DNA of 21,769 nt from Acidithiobacillus montserratensis (GTDB lineage: Bacteria; Pseudomonadota; Gammaproteobacteria; Acidithiobacillales; Acidithiobacillaceae), in NCBI RefSeq assembly GCF_018853465.1, contig NZ_JABBOU010000082.1, positions 1-21,769 of the forward strand, written 5' to 3'. The notes beneath the pieces are model-generated. The model had not been told where the DNA came from. It searched no databases and saw only the letters and a list, made by a program, of their open reading frames with translations. The position numbers and the translations under genes were made by a program. Below are positions 13,813 through 21,283 of the stretch, piece by piece (the first letter of the stretch is position 1; each line of letters begins with the position of its first letter).

Positions 13813-16803
13813 TCACCCTGCCGCCCGGGCTGAACGCCGCAGGCGTGAAAGCAACCGTCTGGCCATTTCGCCAAATAGCTCCGTCTGAGTCGGATGAGGA
13901 TGAATGGCTTCGCCCACCTGCTCCAGGGTCAAGCCCGCGCTGACCATCATGACCGCCTCACCCACCAGCAGATCAGCATGATCCGCCAGGAAATGCACCC
14001 CCACAATCCGGTGGCTGACCTTGTCGGCAATCATTTTGATCAGGCCATCGGTTTCGCCGGTCATCATGGCCTTGGCATCAATACTCATGGGCACCTTGAC
14101 TTCGGCCACATCCATTCCGGCGGCCTTGGCCTGTTCCAGGGAAAGCCCGACAAAGGCACACTGGGGTCGGGTGAAGGTTACGCCGCTATCTTTGGCCGCA
14201 TCATAACGGGCACCATGGCCGAGTAAGTTAGCCGCTGCCACCCGCCCCTGCTGACCCGCCGTGTGTGCGAGCATGTATCCTCCCACCACATCCCCCACCG
14301 CATAAATATGCGGAACACTGGTCTGCCCTGTGGCACTCGCGGCAATGGCGCCGCGTTCGGCCAGAGTCACCCCCGCAGCGGGCAGGTTCAGGGTGCTGGT
14401 ATCCGGACGCTTGCCGGTAGCCACCAGGAGCAGGTCACAGACATGATGGGTGTCGGTATCACCCACCTGGTAATGAATATCCAGAGCACCGGGCTTACCG
14501 GATACTTCCTGCACCTTGACGCTGGTCAGCACTTGCAGACGCGGGCTGTTATGGGCCAGAGCCTTCATCAATTGCTCGGAAACTTCTTTTTCCATTTCGG
14601 CCACCGGGCGCGGCAGCGCTTCCAGCACCAGCACCTCGGCACCAAAATCATGGAACATCTGGGCCATTTCCATACCGATAGCACCGGCGCCGATCACGCA
14701 CAGTCGCTGCGGCGGTTGGGCAAGATCCCAGACCGTATCTGAGGTGACCGCCGCACCACTCCTTAATGCTTCCTGCACCCCCGGAATGGGCGGCACAAAG
14801 GCGGGAGCTCCGGTGGCGATGACGCAGGCCCCGAAACTCAGACTCCGGGCATCCTTGCCGCTGATTTCGACACTGTGCTCACCGGTGAAGCGGGCAGTAC
14901 CTTCCAGCACCTGAATTTTCATGCCCTGATCGGTTTTCAGGGCCATTTCGCCCCGCGCCTGCAAAATGCCGCGACGGTGTTTTTCCAACTGTGCCCAGTC
15001 CAGCTTAGGAGTACCCATCTGCAGGCCCATGGCGGCATCATGTTCCCGATCCCGAATACGGTCAGCGGCAGCCCGCCAGGCCTTGGAGGGGATGCAACCG
15101 CGCCACAGACATTCGCCTCCGGGATAAGGCGCATTATTGACCATGGCTACCTTGACGCCGTTTTCAACCAGTTCCCGGGCGCAATCCTCGCCCCCCGGAC
15201 CGGCACCGATGACCAGCACCTGGACATCATAGTCGCCCTCGGGAATCGGGGTCGCTCCAGCTTCCAACCAGCTTTCCGGGTGTTCAATGGCTTTTTTGAG
15301 ATCCTTGAGAAATAGCGCTGCTTCCGCCCCGTTCACCACCCGATGATCGGCGGTAATGGTAATGGGCATGCCTTCCGGGCTATTTCCGGCAATGGCAATA
15401 ATGGCCGCCGTACCCGGGGTGACGATGGCATCAAACTGGGTAACGCCATACATCCCCATGTTGGAAATGGTAAAGGTAGGATGGGTGTATTCGGGAGGAC
15501 TGAGCCGACGTTTACGGGCTTTTTCCACCAGGGGCGTCCATTCCTGCTGCAACTGCTCCAGCGCCTTGCCCTCCACCGAGCGCAACACCGGCACCACCAG
15601 CCCGCCATCTTCGGTGGTCGCGGCAATGCCAATATCATGCTGGGCGCGTTCCACAATTTTGTCGGTCGGCTGATAGGCGGCATTGACCAGGGGATGCTTG
15701 GCCAAAGCCTGGGACGCAGCCTTGGCAATGGCCACAGTCAGCGATACCTTGTGGGCCTTGGCGGCACGCATCAGCGCTTCCGGCTTGGCTTTGACGGTGA
15801 CATGAAACACCGGAATACTGAGGGATGCCACCATCGCCTGACTGATGGCTTTTTCGATGGCACTCATCGCCCGCCCTTCCCCGGGTACGGCAGGCTCCGG
15901 CACGCGGGCACCAGACATGGCCGGGAGGGCGCGGCTGGCAGCGGCCAGCACATCGGCGCCGACAATCACCCCTGCCGGCCCGCTACCTTGCATCAGATTC
16001 AGATCCACACCCTGCTGTCCCGCCAGCTGGCGGGCAAAAGGACTGGCTGCTCCCTGCCGGGGACGGGCTGCGGGTTGCGCCCCGGGAACGCGCCGGGCCG
16101 CTACTTCCGCGACGGATGGCTGAGGCGTGCTGGTGACGGCAGGCGCTGCCTTGGCAGCACTGGCAACAGGTGCTGCGGGCTGGGTGGATGCCACCGCAGT
16201 ACTGGTATCCCGCACCTGTTCGGCCGTTTCCACCAACCAGGCAATGGCTTCACCTACGGGAACCACCGCATCCACCGCGACGCGGGGACCGGAAAGATAG
16301 CCTTCACGAAACACCTCCACATCCATGATGGCCTTGTCGGTTTCGATGGTAGCCACCACATCCCCACGCTGGATTTTATCGCCCGGGGATTTTTCCCAGG
16401 AAACCAGCACGCCTTCGGTCATGGTATCGGAAAGCTGGGGCATTTTGATGGCATACCCGGAAAGGGATTCAGAGGCTGCAGGCGCTGAAACCGCCGGAGC
16501 CACTTCGGCAGGAGGATTTTCTGACACCCCACCCTCAACCAGAGATTGGGCATCTTCCGGTGTTTCGGTGAGATAAGCCATGGCTGCCCCCACCGGCATG
16601 ACACTGTCCACCGCTGCCAAGGGTCCGGCCAGATAACCGGAGCGGAATACTTCCACATCCATGATCGCCTTGTCGGTTTCAATGGTCGCCACCACATCGC
16701 CGCGCTCCACCCGGGCCCCAATGGGTTTTTCCCAGGAAACGACGACGCCTTCCGTCATGGTATCGGTCAGTTGTGGCATCTTGATGACGTAAGGTTCAGC
16801 CAT
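13813..16803 (-). CDS. Fused pyruvate dehydrogenase E2 (dihydrolipoyl acetyltransferase) and E3 (dihydrolipoyl dehydrogenase)
   Basis: This single 996-aa polypeptide holds two enzyme components of the pyruvate dehydrogenase complex. In order: two lipoyl domains with lipoylated lysines K45 and K157 (each ETDKAIMDVEV); an Ala/Pro linker (~199-250); an E1/E3-binding domain with ASPFARQLAG (253-262); the acetyltransferase domain (~310-515), with HRVVNG at 487-492, where the usual Asp is Asn; then E3 from ~525. E3 shows the FAD motif GAGPGGE (533-539), redox pair C565/C570 in GECLWRGCIPSKAW, a second dinucleotide motif GAGAIGMEMAQMF, the GDV FAD motif, and the catalytic HPHPTQTE near 968-975. No stop or frameshift divides the halves. 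The start has AGGGTGA upstream. It lies 94 nt after pdhB. A 2-oxoglutarate or acetoin role is less likely given E1 alpha/beta upstream, but acetoin dehydrogenase cannot be strictly excluded. Confidence 0.93.
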   Translation of the reverse strand: MAEPYVIKMPQLTDTMTEGVVVSWEKPIGARVERGDVVATIETDKAIMDVEVFRSGYLAGPLAAVDSVMPVGAAMAYLTETPEDAQSLVEGGVSENPPAEVAPAVSAPAASESLSGYAIKMPQLSDTMTEGVLVSWEKSPGDKIQRGDVVATIETDKAIMDVEVFREGYLSGPRVAVDAVVPVGEAIAWLVETAEQVRDTSTAVASTQPAAPVASAAKAAPAVTSTPQPSVAEVAARRVPGAQPAARPRQGAASPFARQLAGQQGVDLNLMQGSGPAGVIVGADVLAAASRALPAMSGARVPEPAVPGEGRAMSAIEKAISQAMVASLSIPVFHVTVKAKPEALMRAAKAHKVSLTVAIAKAASQALAKHPLVNAAYQPTDKIVERAQHDIGIAATTEDGGLVVPVLRSVEGKALEQLQQEWTPLVEKARKRRLSPPEYTHPTFTISNMGMYGVTQFDAIVTPGTAAIIAIAGNSPEGMPITITADHRVVNGAEAALFLKDLKKAIEHPESWLEAGATPIPEGDYDVQVLVIGAGPGGEDCARELVENGVKVAMVNNAPYPGGECLWRGCIPSKAWRAAADRIRDREHDAAMGLQMGTPKLDWAQLEKHRRGILQARGEMALKTDQGMKIQVLEGTARFTGEHSVEISGKDARSLSFGACVIATGAPAFVPPIPGVQEALRSGAAVTSDTVWDLAQPPQRLCVIGAGAIGMEMAQMFHDFGAEVLVLEALPRPVAEMEKEVSEQLMKALAHNSPRLQVLTSVKVQEVSGKPGALDIHYQVGDTDTHHVCDLLLVATGKRPDTSTLNLPAAGVTLAERGAIAASATGQTSVPHIYAVGDVVGGYMLAHTAGQQGRVAAANLLGHGARYDAAKDSGVTFTRPQCAFVGLSLEQAKAAGMDVAEVKVPMSIDAKAMMTGETDGLIKMIADKVSHRIVGVHFLADHADLLVGEAVMMVSAGLTLEQVGEAIHPHPTQTELFGEMARRLLSRLRRSARAAG

Positions 16804-16849
16804 GTTTCACCCTGTTTTGAGAATCTCTAGATCAGAAGCAATCCGCACA

Positions 16850-16867
16850 CCCGTCAGCGGTGACGGG
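16850..16867. repeat. Hairpin between pdhB and the E2/E3 gene
   Basis: CCCGTCA-N4-TGACGGG is a perfect 7-bp stem with a 4-nt loop, placed in the 94-nt gap between pdhB and the E2/E3 gene. No T-run follows on the minus strand, so it is not a typical terminator. It could stabilise or mark a processing point in the mRNA. Confidence 0.45.
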
Positions 16868-16897
16868 GGCGGCGAGCATGTGCAAAAGTGGACGGCC

Positions 16898-17878
16898 TTA
16901 ACGACCGAACATCTTCTTGACGGCAGCAACTACATCCCCGGCATTGGGAATGGCCGCTTTTTCCAGGCGGTGATTGTACGGAATGGGCACATCCAGCGCA
17001 TGCACCCGCACCGGGGCGGCATCCAGATCAAAAAAGCATTCTTCATTGATGATGGCCATGACTTCCGAACCAACGCCCACCGGCGCCTCGTCTTCTTCCA
17101 CAATAATGGCGCGATGGGTTTTGCGCACACTCGCGGCAATGCCGGCGCGATCCAGCGGTTTCAGAGCGCGCAAATCAATGACTTCGGCATCAATACCATA
17201 TTCGCTGGCGAGTTTTTGCGCCGCATCCAGCGCCCAGTGAACACTGATGTTGTAGGCAAAAATACTGACATCCTTGCCCGGACGCATGATTTCCACGCCT
17301 TCCAGTGGCGTGAAAAATTCTTCATCCGGCACCTCGCCCTTGAGGTTGTACATGCTTTCATGTTCGATAATCACCACCGGATCATCCGAACGGACAGCGC
17401 TTTTCAGCAAGCCGTAGGCATCTCGGGGCGTCGCAGGGGTCACTACCCGCAAACCGGATATCCCCATGAAGACTTTTTCCATGCGCGCCGAATGCTGGGC
17501 ACCCAACTGATGCGCCGTGCCACCAGGTACCCGCATGACAAAGGGACAACGAATCCGGCCGCCCGACATGTAATGAATTTTGGCGGCGTTGTTCATGAGC
17601 TGATCCATGGCCAGCCAGGCAAAATTGACGCTCATGATCTCAACGATGGGACGGGCACCCACCATGGCTGCACCAACACCAATGCCGGTGTAGCTGTTTT
17701 CGGAAATGGGGGTATCGACAACCCGATGTTCACCATATTTGGCAAAAAGTCCGGAAGTCGCCTTGTAGGTACCGCCGGCGACGCCAATATCCTCGCCCAT
17801 GGCAAATACCAGCGGGTCACGCGCCATTTCTTCATCGTGGGCACGCAGAATTCCCTGCCAATACATCAATTCAGCCAT
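16898..17878 (-). CDS. pdhB: Pyruvate dehydrogenase E1 component, beta subunit
   Basis: This 326-aa subunit pairs with E1 alpha in an alpha2beta2 thiamine-diphosphate enzyme that decarboxylates pyruvate and reductively acetylates lipoyl-E2. Visible are FAMGEDIG (25-32), the cofactor-activating Glu in TPISENSYTG (E60), and conserved blocks AKIHYMSGG, VPGGTAHQLGAQHS, DLRALKPLD and AIIVEEDEAPVGVG. The start was set at the ATG at 17878, with AAGGAGG 8 nt upstream; the frame opens nine codons earlier inside pdhA. It overlaps pdhA by 8 nt. A hairpin follows before the E2/E3 gene. Confidence 0.95.
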   Translation of the reverse strand: MAELMYWQGILRAHDEEMARDPLVFAMGEDIGVAGGTYKATSGLFAKYGEHRVVDTPISENSYTGIGVGAAMVGARPIVEIMSVNFAWLAMDQLMNNAAKIHYMSGGRIRCPFVMRVPGGTAHQLGAQHSARMEKVFMGISGLRVVTPATPRDAYGLLKSAVRSDDPVVIIEHESMYNLKGEVPDEEFFTPLEGVEIMRPGKDVSIFAYNISVHWALDAAQKLASEYGIDAEVIDLRALKPLDRAGIAASVRKTHRAIIVEEDEAPVGVGSEVMAIINEECFFDLDAAPVRVHALDVPIPYNHRLEKAAIPNAGDVVAAVKKMFGR

Positions 17879-18851
17879 GGTTATTGCCTCCTTCGGTATA
17901 CACATAACGCGCTACATCTTCGACGCGGGGTTCCGGACACTCCATGGCGTAACGCACCACCTCGTTCTCGATTTCATCCTGGATGGACTTGTCCATGGCA
18001 TGGAACTCTTCTTCCGTCACCACCCCGGCTTCCACCAGACGGCGCTTGTATATGCCGATAGGATCACGTTGCGCCCATTCCTCCACTTCTTCCTTGCTGC
18101 GATAGGCACCGGAATCCGACATGGAATGACCGCGCAAACGATAGGTCATGAGCTCCAGAAAATATGGTTTGCGCTGTTCGCGCACATAATTGACGGCTTT
18201 TTCGGCGTGGGACATGACGATGTCGATGTCCTGTCCGTCACATTGCGCGGCCTCGATACCATAGGGCGCTACCCGCTTGTACTGGTTGATTTCCACCGTG
18301 GAGCGCTCGATGGCCGTACCAATGCCGTAGAGATTATTTTCACAGATGAAAAGCACAGGCAGCTTCCAGAGACTCGCCATGTTCATGGTTTCATGGAAGG
18401 TGCCCTGATTGTTGGCACCATCTCCCAGAAAACAGATGGAAATTTCCTGACCGCCACGCAACTGAATGGCCTTGGCGAAACCCGCCGCCAGGGGGAAGGG
18501 TCCGCCCACCAGGGCATAGCCCCCCATGAAATGCACATCGGGATCAAACAGATGCATGGAACCACCGCGCCCCTTGGAGCAGCCCGCTTCTTTTCCGAAC
18601 AGCTCCGCCATCAGCGCCTTGGGATCCATACCGGATTTAAGCGCATGAATATGATCCCGATAGCCGGTCACCACATAGTCATAACCCGTCCGGGCTTTTT
18701 CCAGAACACCAATGGCACAGGCTTCTTCACCCGGATAAAGATGCAAAAAACCGCCAATCTGGCGCTCGTGATAGGCCTCCGCACAGCGTTCTTCAAAGCG
18801 GCGGGCAAAAAGCATTTCACGCAACAGGCGCTTCTGGTCCGTAGCGTCCAT
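17871..18851 (-). CDS. pdhA: Pyruvate dehydrogenase E1 component, alpha subunit
   Basis: This 326-aa thiamine-diphosphate-binding subunit is first in the complex operon. The cofactor motif begins GDGANNQG (143-150) and ends ENN (171-173). GRGGSMH (94-100), HLYPGEEA (37-44) and the phosphorylation-loop-like RLRGHSMSD (238-246) match E1 alpha of the heterotetrameric type, unlike the single-chain AceE of enterobacteria. The ATG at 18851 has GGGAGG only 3 nt away, which is closer than usual. A promoter and a 22-bp palindrome lie in the leader. Specificity for pyruvate is assigned by resemblance and context. Confidence 0.94.
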   Translation of the reverse strand: MDATDQKRLLREMLFARRFEERCAEAYHERQIGGFLHLYPGEEACAIGVLEKARTGYDYVVTGYRDHIHALKSGMDPKALMAELFGKEAGCSKGRGGSMHLFDPDVHFMGGYALVGGPFPLAAGFAKAIQLRGGQEISICFLGDGANNQGTFHETMNMASLWKLPVLFICENNLYGIGTAIERSTVEINQYKRVAPYGIEAAQCDGQDIDIVMSHAEKAVNYVREQRKPYFLELMTYRLRGHSMSDSGAYRSKEEVEEWAQRDPIGIYKRRLVEAGVVTEEEFHAMDKSIQDEIENEVVRYAMECPEPRVEDVARYVYTEGGNNHG

Positions 18852-18874
18852 GGTCCTCCCAGACTAAGTAAATG

Positions 18875-18896
18875 GACCACGTTGGCAAACGTGGTC
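18875..18896. promoter_or_regulatory. 22-bp palindrome in the pdhA leader, possible operator
   Basis: GACCACGTT-GGCA-AACGTGGTC is a perfect 9+9 bp inverted repeat with a 4-nt centre. It lies 23 nt before the pdhA ATG and about 25 nt downstream of the likely transcription start. It is unlike the enterobacterial PdhR site. It may be a repressor operator or a stable 5' mRNA hairpin. Confidence 0.6.
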
Positions 18897-18927
18897 GCGG
18901 TGAATAATTCCAGCCAAAGTCTTGGGA

Positions 18928-18957
18928 ATAATGGCCTAGGCCGGCGTAAAGCGTCAA
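18928..18957 (-). promoter_or_regulatory. Candidate promoter of the pdh operon
   Basis: On the minus strand TTGACG (18957-18952, 5/6), an 18-bp spacer and CATTAT (18933-18928, 4/6) end 76 nt before pdhA. This gives a leader of about 70 nt that includes the 22-bp palindrome. Confidence 0.55.
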
Positions 18958-19012
18958 GAGCCAAGCCACACTGCGCAGATTTATGGTTAGGTCCCGGGCA
19001 GCGCCTACCCTA

Positions 19013-19037
19013 CAAAAAATTGCCCACAAAAATGGGC
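19013..19037 (-). terminator. Weak terminator-like hairpin
   Basis: On the minus strand a 5-bp stem GCCCA / TGGGC with a 6-nt loop is followed by AATTTTTTG. The stem is short. It sits next to a similar hairpin at 19041-19065. Confidence 0.35.
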
Positions 19038-19040
19038 CAC

Positions 19041-19065
19041 AAAAAATGGGCAGTTTCCCGCCCAT
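19041..19065 (-). terminator. Second terminator-like hairpin
   Basis: On the minus strand the stem ATGGGC / GCCCAT with an 8-nt loop is followed directly by TTTTTT. It lies about 125 nt downstream of the main terminator of the OmpA-like gene and may act as a back-up before the pdh promoter. Confidence 0.5.
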
Positions 19066-19188
19066 GAATGCTGCTTAAAGGAGCATGCACAAAAATTGCT
19101 CGACCCAGATATCCAATACCAGAAACCTGATACCCAATTAATTTTCAGCCAAATAAGTGCCAACGCTGGATACAGAGGAATTCCAGCC

Positions 19189-19215
19189 AAAAAACCCGCT
19201 TGACAACTGCGGGTT
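19189..19215 (-). terminator. Rho-independent terminator of the OmpA-like lipoprotein gene
   Basis: On the minus strand AACCCGC / GCGGGTT forms a 7-bp stem with a 9-nt loop, ending in TTTTTT. It begins about 33 nt after the stop codon of the OmpA-like gene. Confidence 0.85.
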
Positions 19216-19248
19216 ATAGCAGACTTCACCAGTATTGATTGACCGGGC

Positions 19249-19797
19249 TTATTTTACCGTACTGCGCACCATCACACTGGAATTAATTTCAACACGCTGA
19301 TTTTTGAATCGGCCTTCCGGAGTTTTGTTACTGGCAATGGGGTCTTCATAGGAGTGGCCTTTGACCGTCATCCGGTCCGCTGCGACACCACGATTTTCCA
19401 GATAGCCCGCCACACTGCCGGCACGGGCTTTGGAAAGTTTGTAGTTGTAAGCATAGCTTCCGGTTTTGCTGCAATACCCGTTAATATCCAAAGTCGCATC
19501 TGGATGCATTTTGGCAAAATCCGCCACCTTATCCAGAACCGCAATATCCGTCCCCATCAACCGGGCGGAACCGGTCTTGAAATTGATGCCGGTGATGGTA
19601 ATGGGCTTACTGATCAGCACCGTTTTTTCCACCGGGGCGATGGGGGCTGGCGGCGGTGGCGGGGTGGGGGCAGAGACCACCGGGGCGACCGGAGCCGGAC
19701 CCGCAGGACAGGGGGTCACCTCATAGAGGCCACAACCCGAGGCGGCCAGCAGCCCTCCTGAAAGCAGTAATTTGATGAATAGTGCGGAATTTTTCAT
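19249..19797 (-). CDS. OmpA-domain outer-membrane lipoprotein
   Basis: This 182-aa precursor has a lipoprotein signal (hydrophobic residues ~7-19, LAASGC with C22 as the lipid site), a Pro-rich spacer (~30-57) and a C-terminal OmpA peptidoglycan-binding-like domain (~60-172). LSKARAGSVAGYLENRGV, MTVKGHSYEDP and SNKTPEGRFKNQRVE are family hallmarks. The usual GHTD segment reads GYCS (107-110), so the Asp that contacts diaminopimelate is Ser, while R125 is kept. The start at 19797 has AGGAGAG 8 nt upstream. It follows the porin-like gene by 36 nt and is closed by a strong terminator, so the two probably form one operon. It likely links the outer membrane to the cell wall, if peptidoglycan binding is retained. 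Confidence 0.88.
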   Translation of the reverse strand: MKNSALFIKLLLSGGLLAASGCGLYEVTPCPAGPAPVAPVVSAPTPPPPPAPIAPVEKTVLISKPITITGINFKTGSARLMGTDIAVLDKVADFAKMHPDATLDINGYCSKTGSYAYNYKLSKARAGSVAGYLENRGVAADRMTVKGHSYEDPIASNKTPEGRFKNQRVEINSSVMVRSTVK

Positions 19798-19833
19798 GTT
19801 TCGTCTCTCCTGAATACGCAATGTGTGTGTTCC

Positions 19834-21033
19834 TTAGAACATAAAGCCGGTTTCGACCATTCCGCGTAACTGGTTGGTGTTGGTGCCATCCGCTCCGGAG
19901 AAACCCAGACCTGCCGGAGCCGATGCCGTGACATAGGACAGCTCTGCTCTGGCAAAGAAACCGCCATCCTGATAGGTCGGCGTGAGGGTGATGGACCAGG
20001 CATGGGAGTCGGCGGGGAGGCCTGTGAGTGTAGAGGCAATACTTTTGCTGTTCAGTCCATAGCCCAGCGGCCCGCCTACATGCAGATACTCTACGCGTGC
20101 ACCCAAAGAGACCGTCTTGGTAAAGCTGTAGTCTGCCAACAGGGATCCACCGTAATTGTCGAAGGAATGATCCACACCCAAATCAGGTGCCGAAGGGGTG
20201 TGCATATACTGGAAATAAGGTTCGATCATCCACGGCCCGGAGCTATATTCATATTCAATGCCGTAAATCTGACTTTCATTGCCAATAGGACTGTAAGCCA
20301 CATCATTGGAACTCAGGCGGGACTTACCCAGGGAACCTTGGCCGTAAATACTGACGGTGTTCGCGCCGTTAATGGCGTAGCTGAGCAAGCCGCTGAGTAC
20401 GTTATAACGATTGGAGAAATAACCATCCGTCCAGGCAAGTGAGGCACTCAAAGGACCCGCACTACCATTGAACTGGATACCACGACTGATAATGGGCTCC
20501 ATATCCCACAACAAGCCACGCTCAATATTGATATTTTGATAAGTAAAAGCACTTTCAGCGCCGATGAGCGTGGGTAGTTGTCCGATTTCCACAGAATAGT
20601 TAGAGGATGGTGCAATTTTTAAATAGGCTACTGGCAATGCGCCAAACAAATTGATGTCATTAGTAGCCGAGGGGATGGGTTCCGCTAATGTTGGAAAGCT
20701 GTAGGCACCCGCCTGAATGTAAAACTGGATAGGCCCATTCTCTTTCTGGATGATCACCATTCCGTTAGTGATAGAAGCACCCACCCGCTTTGCACCTAAT
20801 AACCCTGCCAAATCAGCCTCAGTATCTCCACCTCCTGGAGGATTATCCTGATAAAAAGCCATACCACTGGCGACGCCTTGCACATCCAATTGCCCCAGGG
20901 GGCCGGCACAGAATGTCAGGGGATTAGGCAAGGATAACGGGCTGGCATCGGCCACACCGGCGACGAGAGGAAGACCCACGCACAAGCTGGCGAGGATGGC
21001 ACGACGAAAATAACGATTGCTGTAGCGCGACAT
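19834..21033 (-). CDS. Outer-membrane beta-barrel protein (porin-like)
   Basis: This 399-aa precursor has a signal peptide, RRAILASLCVGLPLVAGVADA, with likely cleavage after A30. The rest alternates short amphipathic strands with Gly/Ser/Asn turns and aromatic girdle residues (for example GIEYEYSSGPWMIEPYFQY and LGARVEYLHVGG), and the last residue is Phe (ETGFMF), the usual outer-membrane insertion signal. It resembles BBP2-type porins often annotated as 'porin' in acidithiobacilli; the substrate is unknown. The start was set at the ATG at 21033 with AAGGAG 5-6 nt upstream; the frame opens 17 codons earlier inside the leader. It is followed by the OmpA-like lipoprotein gene. Confidence 0.85.
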   Translation of the reverse strand: MSRYSNRYFRRAILASLCVGLPLVAGVADASPLSLPNPLTFCAGPLGQLDVQGVASGMAFYQDNPPGGGDTEADLAGLLGAKRVGASITNGMVIIQKENGPIQFYIQAGAYSFPTLAEPIPSATNDINLFGALPVAYLKIAPSSNYSVEIGQLPTLIGAESAFTYQNINIERGLLWDMEPIISRGIQFNGSAGPLSASLAWTDGYFSNRYNVLSGLLSYAINGANTVSIYGQGSLGKSRLSSNDVAYSPIGNESQIYGIEYEYSSGPWMIEPYFQYMHTPSAPDLGVDHSFDNYGGSLLADYSFTKTVSLGARVEYLHVGGPLGYGLNSKSIASTLTGLPADSHAWSITLTPTYQDGGFFARAELSYVTASAPAGLGFSGADGTNTNQLRGMVETGFMF

Positions 21034-21048
21034 GTTGACTCCTTGGTA

Positions 21049-21077
21049 TGTATGAAAACAATCAAAGCTGTTGTCAA
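21049..21077 (-). promoter_or_regulatory. Possible promoter of the porin-like gene
   Basis: On the minus strand a perfect TTGACA (21077-21072) is followed by a 17-bp spacer and CATACA (21054-21049, 3/6). The implied start would fall at the ribosome-binding site, which is very tight, so the true promoter may lie in the AT-rich stretch further upstream (21080-21230). Confidence 0.3.
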
Positions 21078-21234
21078 AAAGCAAAATACATGCCTGGAAA
21101 TTTTCGTCTCGCCAGACTTAAGGTTTTATTTACAAAACAATATGCTAAAAATATTCATCGCCCCGAATAGAAAAACCCATTGCACCAAAAAAGGTCGTAA
21201 CGCACTTCTATCGTGCAACCAACTCACCATCCAT

Positions 21235-21257
21235 AAAAAACCCGGCACATGGCCGGG
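21235..21257 (-). terminator. Rho-independent terminator of the glycine-zipper lipoprotein gene
   Basis: On the minus strand the stem CCCGGC / GCCGGG with a 5-nt loop is followed by TTTTTT. It lies 26 nt after the stop codon. Confidence 0.9.
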
Positions 21258-21283
21258 CTTCTTTCTCCAGAATAAATTAAAGA

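Larger units (their letters stand above)
18852..19248. other. Gene-free region between the OmpA-like gene and pdhA
   Basis: I see no convincing gene in these 397 bp. Reading on the minus strand from 19248, it holds the terminator of the OmpA-like gene, two further terminator-like hairpins rich in repeated CCACAAAAA-TGGGC units, the pdh promoter and the leader palindrome. The 13-mer AATTCCAGCCAAA occurs exactly at 18906-18918 and again at 19179-19191. Short frames here cross the terminators and lack coding character. Confidence 0.6.

Noticed and set aside
16802..19067. Two long plus-strand frames opposite pdhA and pdhB
   Set aside because: Both are antisense to E1 subunits with clear cofactor motifs. 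They have no ribosome-binding site or family resemblance.
19005..19229. Minus-strand 74-codon hydrophobic frame between the OmpA-like gene and pdhA
   Set aside because: It runs through the strong terminator and two other hairpins, has no ribosome-binding site and has a Trp/Cys/Phe composition typical of AT-rich non-coding DNA.
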